From Liolophura sinensis (taxonomy: Eukaryota > Mollusca > Polyplacophora > Chitonida > Chitonidae): a stretch of 64,000 bases of DNA. The notes under the pieces are model-generated. The model was not told the DNA's origin, searched no databases, and saw only the letters and a list, made by a program, of their open reading frames with translations. The translations under genes were made by a program, and so were the position numbers. Location of the stretch: the NCBI RefSeq assembly GCF_032854445.1, contig NC_088307.1, forward strand, positions 25,495,953 to 25,559,952, given 5' to 3'. This document shows positions 24,743 through 35,932 of this stretch, one piece after another (within the stretch, counting starts at the first letter, position 1; every line of letters begins with the position of its first letter).

Positions 24743-24944
24743 AATAGTAAAACAACTATATTTGTCAAACACCATTTTGGACGATCACATACTACACGTA
24801 CATGTATAAACTATTAAAGCCTACATGTAGATCTTGAAAATAAAACTCTTTTTTTTGTTCCACAAAACACCATTGACCACTACCCGGCACCCCGTGTTGT
24901 ACAGGTACATGTATCGGATAGGCATGGTACATGTAGCTAGCCAA

Positions 24945-24983
24945 TCAAAAACATCTGTATCTTTGACAAAGCTCTGTTTTTGA
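24945..24983. repeat. Hairpin-forming element, copy with TCAAAAACA arms
   Basis: TCAAAAACA and TGTTTTTGA are perfect 9-base inverted arms around a centre containing CTTTGACAAAGC, itself partly palindromic. Related to the 24405 copy. Confidence 0.5.
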
Positions 24984-26388
24984 CCACAACCAGCCATCTA
25001 ATGCAAACCAGGTGACCTTTATGATCACCATCATAGGGGTAGTGTCGGCAAATAATGAAAGCCTCAGCTATTTCCTCCACTGTAAATTTCAAATCGCCAC
25101 AAAGAGTGGAAGGACCTGTATGTGGAAATGTCACCCCTGTGAATGTAGACACCCTACACACATACATGCACTCCGATTCTTAACTCTGCGCTGTAAATCT
25201 AATGTCACTTGAACCCACACATCCTATTCCTGTCGCTCTCTAAGTGATAGTAAAGCCTTCAGGGCATGACCACACAATAGTTAATTTGTTGTTAAACACC
25301 AACTGGGTTCACTGGGGTTTTAGATGTGCAGGATATGAGCAGGTCTGCATATATACACATACATACGAGTTTCCCAAAGGTTTTCCTTACACACATGATT
25401 AACTGTGACGTAAAATTTTTATATGGAACTAGAACTTCATTCATTAAATTGCACTAAACAGGTTAAAATAACACTAACAAGAAAATTTCAAATTTGCCTC
25501 ACCTGATAATTTCTCCTGGCCGTTGCTTTACTACGGTTCAAATTCTTTTCAGATTGTGAAAATGCATTTCTTCAAAGCTCTCTTGGTTCTACTTCATGCA
25601 GAATTGTACTGCATTTGATCTGACAGTTTGATTTACACTGACCATGTAGGTCAAGTTGTTTTCCATCCAAAGAATAAGCTGTCTTTTATGGACCTAGAGT
25701 TGACTTTTGTTTAATACAGAAATACATGTAAATGCAGTTTGATGTCGCAAGCAAATTAAACAAAATAGTCTCAACACTGTAAATATTCAAAGGTTTCCTG
25801 TACACTATGTTTTTAGAGGAGTGTGATGGTGTTGACGAAAAAAAGGACACAACGCTGGTGTGACATTTAGACAATATCTGGACACTTTCGTAGACAAAAA
25901 AAGGCAAGGTGAAAAACAAGTACATATTCATATCTGAATAAATAAATGTCAGAAGCTTTTATTGATATGAGCACTGACATTTTGGGCTTGTGCAATGTTT
26001 TTAAAGAAAAAAAGTCCAAAAAAGAAAGACGGCAATCAGAAAGTGTGATGAGAAGTCTCTCTGCGCCCCGGAAGGCGACACCGAAATGAAACGGTTTCTT
26101 ATCAACCATCTAAAGATTGTCTTCCACTTCTTAAGCTGTTTACCCAGCTCTCTGGCAGGGTTTTTTTCTGTCCATGTCTTTATGTTGGTCTGTTTTCACT
26201 ACCAACATTGAGCGAGGAGTCAAGAGTAGATCTGGTATCCGTGACAACTGGTCCAGTTTCTTTTGGCAGACCTATCAAAATGCACGACTCATCTGTCCAT
26301 CATCGTGAAACATTGAGGGCGGGATGGGAGTCCCCATGGCCACATCTGAGAGAAAACTTTAGCCATTAGTTCAGGAAGTGGCACCAAG
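24984..26388. other. Non-coding
   Basis: No repeats or splice-supported exon recognised. Confidence 0.4.
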
Positions 26389-26469
26389 ATGGCTGCAAAA
26401 ACTCCAAAAAAAGAGAGAAAAGCTGACAAAACTAAAGCCCTACTTGAAAAACTTGACACAAGAGGTTGA
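26389..26469 (+). other. Short Lys-rich open frame with strong Kozak context
   Basis: AAGATGG gives purine at -3 and G at +4. The 26-codon frame reads MAAKTPKKERKADKTKALLE, then KLDTRG and stop, with a helical charged character. It could be a small ORF or the start of a first exon, but a GT just before the stop (AGAG|GTTGAC) is only a weak donor. Chance is the default explanation. Confidence 0.12.
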
Positions 26470-26938
26470 CAGTATAAAACGTTGTTTTGCACTTCAGGAA
26501 AATTATGTGGATATATGTTCTACAACCCAAAGCATGATCGCACGGAGGTATGAAAGGTTTGTTTGTGATCACGGTAGCTGTAACATGAGAAAAAGTAGGC
26601 CTGTTGAAAACACAACAGGCTGTTGGCCGTCTCTAAAGCTTTGATGCGAATACGGGTCTCCAATCACTAACTTCATTGTCCTGATTTTCCACTCTTTATT
26701 ATTCTCTCACGTTCACAGTCCAGCTACGAAAAAATAAAAAAAAACCCATCGTGTGAATGACTCTTTGCTGTGATCACAAACAAGAGATTTGTTGGCGTCT
26801 TACGGGAACAAACTACAATGCATTCTAATAATGTTTTACACACATTCATACATGTACGTGAACAGCCAAAGATTATTAGTTACATTGTGTATGTTGTCCG
26901 GTATGCATTCAAACATATGATATATACATGTATATACT

Positions 26939-27145
26939 GTAATTTTTTTTAACCTTTTCAGCTGTCTGCAAGGTGTTTATTAAAGCATATTCTGAAGTCA
27001 TTTTTCTGTGTTGACGGATGAAATTGTACTTATGTGACGCCCTGAAACTGGTCAATTTAACCAATGTAGTTTTGTCGCAAAAATCAAATTAAAAATGTAC
27101 TTAGATTGCATTGGAGGTTTCTCTTTTGTATGTGAAAAGGTGTCA
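26939..27145 (+). mobile_element. MITE family A, diverged copy
   Basis: It begins TAATTTTTTTTTAACCTTTTC and shares the family A interior (TGCAAGGTGTTTATTAAAGC, CCCTGAAACTGG, TTGCATTGGAGG). It ends with GTATGTGAAAAGG. The left end is drifting toward poly-T. Confidence 0.65.
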
Positions 27146-30100
27146 CGTGGTTTATGTGGACCAGTATGAATGGTATGCATTTGAAAACAGTTGCAATAAG
27201 AAACCTGTCAGCTTTCTCGGAGTGCACAAACATAATATATGAATCATCAAAACTACTGATTGGGAACAAACAGAATTTGGGAAAACAAAACGACTGTTCT
27301 TGTGTAATGAAGCGGTGCATGGTTTGCTGGTGATTAAATTGAGCTCAGAATAAAATCTGCCATGCGTGTGAAGTTAGTGAAGTGATATTGCTATAACTTA
27401 TGAAATTTACCAAAAACGAAATACATGCCTTGAAAAACACATATTTGAACGCTTTGTCATTAGTGTGAATTGAACAAATTGAGCTTGAGGGGTTTAGCAA
27501 CAGGGTTTTTTGTTTGATCGACACAGATCATCCGTGAAATTTGCTGCTGTTTAAAGTATGTGCAGGGATTAATTGAGAAAAGAACTCAAACCGAAACTGT
27601 TTACATCAAAAAGAAAGAAAAAGAAATGATTTGAAATTAATGCATGTGCAATTAGTGTATAGCCTATCCCAAGCAGAAAATGTGCACAAAGATTTGTTTT
27701 TCACGCTTCAAAGTCGCCTGCCTGCATACTCCATAATTATCTTCTCTTAATCCGGCAGCATTAAGGGGCTTGAGCGGTAAAGACTCCTGTATGCATCTCT
27801 GGTTCTGATACTCTCCTGCAGATGGCCAAGAAATAAAAGCCCGGATTTATAAATAATTCAGCTGTGTTAAGCCAGCTGTCCGATTTTGTGCTGCATGCTT
27901 GATGTACTTCTAACTCGAATTCGCATCAGTTTTTGGGGAAAACTACAAGCATCACAATACGCAAATAACAAATAACTTGATACGTGATAAAAAGAGGCGA
28001 AAACAGCGGATGCAGAGTAAGATGTTCAGATAGTCTTTGTTAATCAATGCACTGATCTATTCATGAGTTTTTTGTTATTATTTTTGTTGGAGGCGTTACA
28101 TATTTGCCGAGAGGTATATACAGGGTAAAGAGTACATCAGCTAATGAGAAGATGATGGGAGCAAACTTGCACATTGTATACCTTAAGGTTTACCCTTTTT
28201 CACCTAGACCTATCCATGTAAGAGGACTGTTCTTATGTTCGATTATAATGGTTGCTCATCATATTTAGTATTCCTTTTTCTTATGCACATAAATACACAT
28301 TCCACACTTAATGGGCCTCGTGTATGAAGTACAGGGGACGCATTAGGCATTCATGGTCATTGCATATATGAATCATCAAAACACAAGCCAAGAAAAAAAG
28401 AAGAGTAAAAAAAAAAGGAATGCAGAAGAAAATGACAAGTGACAAAATCTACAACATAAATCACCTGATGTAAATAGTATATACATGTAGTTGAAGGGCG
28501 AGCTAGCCACACAAATGGAGGACAGATAGAACAGCTAAGATAATGATTGCTCGGGGAGTTCAATAGATATGTAAATCATATGCTAATTGCAGCCACACCA
28601 GGTCAAAGCGATTAATCAACAACAATATGTTTAGCTGAAAACACACACTGCATTTGCTTCAACTTAAGCTATACACATAGTTCAAATCTGTGGCCACATG
28701 TGGCTACGAGGATTCTAAAATCAGGAAGGGGCAGTCAATATTTTGCAGGGCTAGCGATATGTAATTTACACGTCTGAAAGAGTCGCGGGTATATGCAAGC
28801 GTATATCATCGTATCTTAGAAAATACGTTTTTTTCCCTCTTTTCTTCACATGTGCAGAAACAGACTAATTACTATTAATTTGTATAATTAATCAACATCG
28901 CAAGCCGCTTGCTCCTAGCCTAGCTAGTGTGTTCCTTTTGAAACAGCGCAACAAAACCCTTGGTAGGAAAATGCATGTACATGTACTAATGCTGAACACA
29001 GGGCTATATCCTAGAAAAGGTACATACACTTCAGTGTGGTAAACTCACACCACATGGGCCCATGAACATGTATGTACATCATGTATTAATTGCATTTAAA
29101 ATTCCATGTTATCAGGGGACATCAGGGTTACTGAATTAGTACACGTTTTTTTTTTTCTTTCCTGGTACCTGCAGTGATAAACAAGACTAAAGTTGCCCCC
29201 AAGACAAGAATCTCTCATTACTGGGATATTTGCTGCACCTCTTCATTGCTTTGTCAGACAAGGGAGAAACTTATGTCTATCGGGCAAGAGAAATGCTGCA
29301 AAAATGGGACCTTGCCACGTCTGATTACCAAAGTAGCGTAAGAATGTACGGCCGGCCTGGCAGACAAGTACAGGGCTGGGGCGGTGCTATCAGGGAAGCG
29401 CCAGTCTGAGTGTCGGGTACTTTGGTAGGCCCTCTTTTCTCTCCGGGACTGAAGACAGTCTCTAGAGTAAACACAACGGCTCAATGGTAAATAGGCAAAA
29501 CAAAAAATAGCATCACCATTTTACCATCCTGCCAAAACAGAATTGGGAGTTGTAATTCAAACAAATCTCTGAAAGGTTTCTTTAAGTTTAATGCCACCAG
29601 ACTGAGCAAAAACTCTCAATAAAAGAAATGACAACCACACAGAAAATTGCCAGTATTTGTCAGACTTAACAAGTACTGCCTTCTCTGAGCAAATGCCGAA
29701 AAATAATCACTGTTGAAGCCTTGAACTGTCAATTTATTTCCAAGGATACATATCATGACTAACACAAAGGCCTGACCTCCTAATGCACCTCTACATGAGC
29801 TCCATGCACCCTGTGTAACTATCAGCCATATCTTAGCACAAGGCCGTTTTACTTAGCACCCTTTAGCACACAATCCCTAACTCAGTCAGATCAAGCTACC
29901 TATTAGGCAAACTATATTACACATATGTTAGCTGGCTTTTTAACGCTCATGTGTCAGTATGGGTGCCATCAGTGCAAATTAATACTAACCTAATCGCATA
30001 TCTTGTATTTAGTCATGGTCAATGTTATATTTTTATCATTTATTTCATCCTCGGCAGGCCTGTGCATGTACAAATTAATTAATTAATACATAGGATGCAT

Positions 30101-30233
30101 TCGCGATGAAGTCTCCTACATGTATGTGTCAACATAACATGTGTATGTTAGTTGAATAGGTTATGTCACATGGATGTTTCTGCCGCGGCAAAAAAACCCC
30201 GGCATAATTACATATCGCGATCATGCTGTCATG
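27146..30233. other. Non-coding, putative first intron
   Basis: 27690-27920 is a repeat-free, less AT-rich block that looks information-dense but has no open frame. 29250-29480 is GC-richer. Otherwise nothing. Confidence 0.35.
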
Positions 30234-30306
30234 GTAAAAAAAATTTTTAATAATTTATTAAAAAATTAAATTATTTTTATAATTTAATTAATAATTAAAC
30301 TAAAAT
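30234..30306. repeat. Pure A/T block with inverted symmetry
   Basis: About 65 bases contain only A and T, with recurring AATTTAT, AATTAA and TTTTTAATAATTTATTAAAA words that can pair with each other. Likely melts easily; no function assigned. Confidence 0.5.
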
Positions 30307-30865
30307 TACTTCCTTTCAATACAAACATGAAAATGGTAAAGATCAGAATTAGCATTAAAAGCATTATTTTGCGTGGTTCTTGATACAAGATGTGATAACG
30401 ATATCATACAAATCAATTTAAATATGCAAATTTCAGAATCCAAATCAAATTCATTCACATGAGTTTTTATAGCAATAGTATATCCAGGTAACCAGGGTGT
30501 CCATACTATTGCTGTACACAGGCCATGTACATTCTCTAGATGGATACTCTACATAGTTTTTAGCCACAGAAATAATGAAATAATGTGTACATATAAACAA
30601 CAAAACAAAAAATTTCCTTTTGTACATCAGTGATAAATTGGAGAATTTAGATGTTATACACATACCAGCTTTATCCAACACTGATAGCCTGATCAACATA
30701 CAGGCCATTTTAACACTAAGGCACACTTAACTTTACACTCTAGTTTACAACTGTATACCTATGTATCCATTCTGTGAGACAACAGTACTGGTTATATAGG
30801 GCTTGCAGAAACAAGAACCTGGATAGCATCGACCGAGGATTTACCTGCCTACCATTCGCAATGTT

Positions 30866-30990
30866 ACACCTGGCCTTAACGACTTGACCTGCAGCCCTGT
30901 TTACAAAGACGTCAGGTGCAGCAGAGGATAATGGCCATAACGCAGATTCCTCACCTGGTCTGCATATCTGTTATCTCGTTAGTTAATCAA
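30866..30990. promoter_or_regulatory. Motif-dense block, possible first-intron enhancer
   Basis: About 370-490 bases inside the presumed first intron, this block contains CACCTG or CAGGTG E-boxes near 30868, 30913 and 30952, a TGTTTAC forkhead-type word near 30899, a TTATCT GATA-type word near 30971 and a TTAATCA homeodomain-type word near 30983. Such words occur by chance, so only their density and position suggest regulation. Confidence 0.2.
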
Positions 30991-31357
30991 CATTCCCAAT
31001 CAACCTGGAATGCCATCAGGGTTAACATATACTCATGGCTATGAAGACTATCCCATTATGTATGGCTCCTGTCTAACTGTTCCTACTTTAAAGTGAAATT
31101 TATGTCATTATGATGTGAAACTAAAATAGGATGTGAAACAATAGGTTTGGTTAAGCAAAAAGATGATCTTATTGCCATGCCATCTAAAGGATCTGAATGA
31201 ATGAATGAATGAATGTCAGTGTTTGAAGGTGCAATAAGTGAAGAAAAGAATACAGCGAAATCGTAATTCTGAAATGTGCTATATATACACACATTACAAG
31301 CAAAACAACATGTTTAAACTCAACACAAAAACACAAGATGCAGACAAAGGTACTTAC

Positions 31358-31427
31358 ACAAATCCAGGGCATCTGATGTATCCGATAGAAAAACTGTTAA
31401 TAGAATTGGTAACATCAACAACAACAT
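31358..31427 (-). CDS. Putative first coding exon of a secreted or membrane protein (signal peptide, splice donor)
   Basis: On the minus strand an ATG at 31427, with A at -3, opens MLLLMLPILLTVFLSDTSDA followed by LDL and the first base of a Cys codon. The peptide has an uninterrupted hydrophobic core (residues 2-14) and a cleavage-like end (Ser at -3, Ala at -1 after residue 20), typical of an ER signal peptide, though its n-region lacks a basic residue. Immediately after, at 31357, comes GTAAGTA, a textbook 5' splice donor, giving a phase-1 junction. Reading through the donor gives only 11 more residues before a stop, which supports splicing. A frame extends upstream of this ATG to 31943 but looks like translated 5' UTR. 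The gene family cannot be named from 23 residues, because signal-peptide exons are shared by receptors, adhesion and matrix proteins. The rest of the gene would lie at lower coordinates, beyond a very long first intron. The call is inference from signals without transcript support. Confidence 0.5.
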
Positions 31428-31943
31428 GTTGCGTTCTTGAAGCCTCGAACACTTGCACATAGTCCTGTGTGTTCTAGTCCTCAGTACGAGTTGACGGTTT
31501 TTGCACGTCATTTTGCGGTTACGACAACAACAGGGTATTCTCCACGAGGTGCTGTAGAATGAAGCCGCAAACTGCACTGCACATTTTCTGACATCCACTG
31601 ATAACGGAACACACACACAGAGAAAAAAAACCTTCTCTTCTGGCAAAGCAGAAAAGCGATTATTGGGATTCGACCACCGATGTAATCCCAAGCTTGGCGA
31701 GGCAGAAGAAAGAATAAAAAAAAAAATTAACGAACACCGTGAGAATCGTATATTAATCACATGTTTAAGGAAGGAACAATGTAACAAACGGAAAACGGCA
31801 AGACGAAAAGTTCCAGACTGATGTCTCCTGTATGTTGACCTACAAATGCCTTTAAATACAGTAATAATATCCACAGAAATCAACAGCAACTGACAGTGGC
31901 AAATTTCCAACAAAACAACACCAGCTGTTTCTAAACAAACCAC
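31428..31943 (-). other. Possible 5' UTR of the signal-peptide exon
   Basis: This is the minus-strand sequence upstream of the putative start. It stays open in the same frame up to 31943, but the translation is compositionally mixed, with no domain, and contains a run of Phe from a poly-A/T stretch near 31720. Upstream ATGs occur, including an in-frame one shortly before the main start, so the start choice rests on the signal peptide. A TATTTAAA word at 31851-31858 and a TCAGTCT initiator-like word at 31815-31821 lie about 39 bases apart. That is slightly too far for a classical TATA/Inr pair, so the transcription start remains a guess. Confidence 0.25.
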
Positions 31944-32500
31944 TGAGTTTGATAATAATCAAATGAAAAAATACAATGCTCAAATTGTAAAAAGGAGCCT
32001 TGATTGAGAAGTCCAGCAATGTCACTTAGTAGTTCTCCTCTGAGTCGTTTTATTCCCTCGGTTAGAATCTAGAAAGATGCAAGAGCCGGAGACTCTCTCC
32101 CTCAGTTAACGCTGCACTAAGACACTGCCGGTTGTACCTTAACACGGCTTTCACATTTCACACATAGCCGCTTACGCAGGCCTGACCAGCACTCCAAGCC
32201 CAGTCTAGTCTCTCCTTCAAATCAGCCCCACAGGGAAGGGGGAAAATCCTTTCCTGGATTAACAACAGCAGCTTTCCCTTTCACTGGCCATTGTGTTGTA
32301 AGATGTGATGTGAGGGGTAGAAGACACACGGTCAGGGGTAGCAGTAGTAAGGCTTGTCACACATCCCGCTTCCCTCAGCTCTCAGACTGTGACTGACTAC
32401 AGCATAAGCTAGGCCCTGCAACACAGCAACAATTGGCTTCAATTTAAACATCATTATAGGGGAGATGGCTTAGTCCATTTTGGCTGAGCTGTACTACAGC
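31944..32500 (-). promoter_or_regulatory. Candidate proximal promoter region
   Basis: This stretch lies upstream of the putative first exon, is less AT-rich than its surroundings and has no repeats I can recognise. It holds an AATAAAA word on the minus strand at 32048-32054 and several GC-rich patches (32100-32260). Its position is the main argument. No core promoter element is decisive. Confidence 0.2.
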
Positions 32501-32858
32501 AGGGGTGAGCAGGTGGCGCTGCTTTCCCCAGCTTTTATGGCCAGCTGTGTGATTCTCACTCACAAAGACTAGATATGCTCAGAACCATTCTGGAAACATG
32601 ATACTCTTTGTGATTTGTCCACACTTCAAAAAAAAAAAAAAAAACATAAAAAAAACCAACAAAAACCAAAAAAAAAAAAATAGAAATGATAATGACTAAT
32701 TATTATAATAAGGATTATTATTAAAATACACCCCTTGCTGTCAATTACATGCAGTGATTTCGACATCAAAGTGTAAGTTATGAAATTTGGACAGCTCTGC
32801 AGGCTCAGCAATTACAGAAAGAAGGCTACTGTGAATTACTGATCAAATCTGCGAACAT

Positions 32859-32860
<2 letters not shown>

Positions 32861-32908
<48 letters not shown>
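32861..32908. repeat. (AT)n microsatellite
   Basis: About 23 AT dinucleotides, immediately followed by the about 70-bp repeats at 32909. Confidence 0.95.
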
Positions 32909-32909
<1 letters not shown>

Positions 32910-33095
32910 AACAATTCAAATACAAAGACCTGTAGCTTCTCAGCACATCAAAGGCAGGGAATAAAACACACAAATAAATAATCGAACGACAGAGGCATGT
33001 ATTTCCTAAACACCTCAAAAGGCCTGGAATACAACACACATATACCTATATATAAACAATTCAAGGACAAAGGCATGTAATTTCTAAACACCTCA
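32909..33095. repeat. Degenerate repeat, about 70-bp period, near the AT microsatellite
   Basis: ACAATTCAAATACAAAGACC and ACAATTCAAGGACAAAGGCA words, AACACCTCA and GGAATAAAACACACA/GGAATACAACACACA words recur in two to three units. A further partial unit is near 33246. The TATATA tract in the second unit suggests the microsatellite grew inside a repeat unit. Confidence 0.55.
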
Positions 33096-33323
33096 GACAG
33101 AAACATCCTCCAATTAATACTTCATGGCAATGGAGGAAACAGACACTGATTCCTATCCTCAGCTGTTTCCTACATGTAAGTACATGTATTCATGTAGTAC
33201 GTGTACTCACACAGTACGCGTACTCACACAGTTTTGTGGTAAAAATTCAAGACAAAGGCATGCTTGTGAGGATGTCATGTAAATTATGAGGTGACAATAC
33301 TCTACTTGTACTATACATGTTCA

Positions 33324-33452
33324 CAAATCTTGAGCATGTTTATAAATCTGGAGCATGTTAATAAATCTGGAGCACGTTTATAAATCTGGAACACGTTTAC
33401 AAATCTGGAGCACATTTATAAATCTGGTGCACCTTTATAAATCTGGAGCACT
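33324..33452. repeat. 19-bp minisatellite, about 7 units
   Basis: The unit is TATAAATCTGGAGCACGTT with scattered substitutions (GAACACG, GTGCACC). Confidence 0.85.
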
Positions 33453-34718
33453 GATTACAAATTAACACATACAATTAAAAAAATTAAAATACATACAGCT
33501 TAAAAAAATGTCTAAATTCCAACATCCTGGGAAGCACTAACTTTCCCAAATTCCAATTTTGGAAAAAAAATCATTCCCATGATATTTTCATAAAAGCAAT
33601 TTACAAGAATAATTTGACACAAATTGTGAGGTCAAATGGTTAAATTAATAACGCAGACCAGTTGTGTGTCAGCCATTGACTGAAGAGGTCTTAGCCTGCA
33701 AATATTACACACTATTCCACAACATTACAAAAGCCTACAGGGAAAGGGGACACGTGTTTTTATTTGTGCACCTGTAAATGTATAGGTCTATTCTCAGAGG
33801 CATGATGGGAAGGATCCACGCCAAGGAGGCCCAGCTTAAATGCATACATTTATCTATAGGCAGGTCTCCAAGCACCAGGCTTGCCATCACACCACCATTA
33901 TTATTGGCAGTTAGTGGATTGATTTCTGATAAACAGGGTTCTAGATAATTCTCATTTGAGTTTCCATCATCCTTGTCCTGGATGCGTCTTTCTTAATACA
34001 CAGAGAAGTGTTAAACAAAGCATATTTACGGTGAATTGGACAAGTGCTAGGATTAAGGTAACCTATCAATTCACACAACTACCTATGCGTATACCTGCAC
34101 GATTACACACTTATATATTACAGTTACATGGACACAGAATTTAACACGTCCCATACCTAATAATACATATATTTTTTATTCGATTGGAGATTTATACTGT
34201 GTAAAGGCCACACCAATTGTACTTGTTGTTTTACTGGCCAAATAATTTTTTTTTCAAAATTGAAGGAAAGTATGAAAATAAAACTAGGGAATCATCATCA
34301 ATTTTTTGGACCCATGCTTCTTAGTCTGAACCATATCCCCGTTAAGAAATAATTTTTTTTTAAAGTCATTCATGTTTTATTTTTTTTCTGCTGGAATAAA
34401 ATCTATGACAGTGATGGAGAATAAGGTTTTTGGTTACAGACATATTTACACGTGAAAGAGCTAGTATGTGTCTGGGTAAACTTATTCATTACTTCTACAT
34501 ATGCTACCAGTACTTATATTCTAAACCCTATGCACAGAAAGAAATAGTGAAGAAACTAACCGCTAAGAAGATCATTAAAACCTGTCTTCTAGTGAATCTT
34601 AACTCCCACCTTACCCTGTTACCCACCAATGACAAATTTTGTTAACTGGTGAGGGTCAAGTGAACTGTTGGAGTGATAGATCTGCTGACTGTAGCAATAG
34701 CAATAGCAATAAGATACT
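33453..34718. other. Non-coding, nothing identified
   Basis: AT-rich, with poly-T and poly-A runs near 34240 and 34370. A short AGCAAT repeat lies at 34693-34710, next to family E. Confidence 0.45.
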
Positions 34719-34932
34719 ATACTGTATTTCAACTAAAGTTAATTATGTGAAAATGCACGTTCAGAAGCAAATAAAGGCCTCAAAATGACACTTCTGATAA
34801 CTGTTAACACTTAAATAAATCAAACTTTACAAAAAAACTCTTTAAAAGCCCTATAATTAAGGTGGTTGAATTCATTAGAATCAAGCAAAATGTGTCACTT
34901 GAAAATGTAAAAATTTAGGGGAAATACAGTAT
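34719..34932. mobile_element. MITE-like family E, reference copy
   Basis: The left end TACTGTATTTCAACTAAAGT pairs with the right end AATTTAGGGGAAATACAGTA, giving arms of about 18 bases with few mismatches. The element is about 214 bp and non-coding. Related segments occur at 7661 and 41221. Confidence 0.5.
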
Positions 34933-35136
34933 AAATTGGCTGACTGACTGACTGGTTAACTCTATTTAGAGGTTGTAGTGGTGAGAATCAAGGATACAAG
35001 AGAGCGTGCAGTAAACTTTAATCAAAACGATACAGAAGAGACACTTTAGAAAATGACAATCCTCGCTAGGAATTTCCTGAAAGTGTGCCTGTGCCCCGCC
35101 TCTAAATCTCTTATTGCCACCCTGCGTCAATATTAG

Positions 35137-35229
35137 CACCTGGTCAGGTAAACCTTTGATGTGGTCAGTACACAGGGTTACCTCACCTGGATTAGCCTTA
35201 GGTGAGTGACAGGTAACATACCACAGGTG
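35137..35229. promoter_or_regulatory. Cluster of CACCTG/CAGGTA E2-box words
   Basis: Within 93 bases there are two CACCTG (35137, 35184), two CAGGTA (35145, 35210) and one CAGGTG (35224), plus related TACCTC and AGGTGA words. Snail and ZEB family zinc fingers bind CACCTG/CAGGTG-type sites. The cluster sits about 3.7 kb upstream of the putative minus-strand first exon. Its function is inferred from motif density only. Confidence 0.2.
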
Positions 35230-35558
35230 AACCTAAATGAAAATGACTTTTAAGCATACAAGTTAACTAAATTGAATATACACACTAATGAAGGTGACAG
35301 TCCACCAACATGTAGCTGAGAAATCTTGACTGGGACGATTTTGATTTTTGGGCCATTCATCACAGGCAAGAACTCTAAAATCTATCGTCAATATGGCAAT
35401 GGCAATATTACTTTCCGCCCGCTGCTACAATGGAAAAAAATACGCCACTTTTTTTTTACATATCCAGAATCCTTAAGTTAACATGCCATGGCGGTAATTT
35501 CCAGAGGCGCCTTAAAAATTCCTTGAAGTAAAACTATCAAAACAAACCTGGGTAAAAG

Positions 35559-35932
35559 TTTGATCTGTCCTTTGTAAGCATACAATTGAAAGTCAGAAAT
35601 ACTTCACCATTTCTTTTTGAGGAAGAAAAGGTGGATAATTCTATAATTACAATTATTTAATACACCTCTTGTCAAAGCAGTTACTTAAGTGCAGACTGTC
35701 TGACTGCCATCTGAAGGGGATGTTCAAACCTGAGACAATTTTACTTTGATCTGTCCTTATTGCTGAACATATGACTACCAGTTTCTGTTCTTTCTCTTGT
35801 CGTCTTGAGAAAAACAAGTGGACCAAATCTGTATTTACGATTACCTAACAACCCTTTTGTCAAAGTTGTTACTTTTCTGAAAAAACTGTATGACCTCCAT
35901 CTTGAAGGGGTTATATCACAAATCTGTTCCAT
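35559..35932. repeat. 187-bp ancient tandem duplication
   Basis: TTGATCTGTCC begins both halves (35559, 35746). Matching words follow in order: TGTCAAAGCAGTTACTT/TGTCAAAGTTGTTACTT and CCATCTGAAGGGG/CCATCTTGAAGGGG. Divergence is substantial. Confidence 0.7.

Noticed and set aside
31320-31943. Whole 207-codon frame as one protein
   Set aside because: The N-terminal part is featureless and crosses poly-A/T, while the last part carries a signal peptide and splice donor. Only 31358-31427 is proposed as coding.
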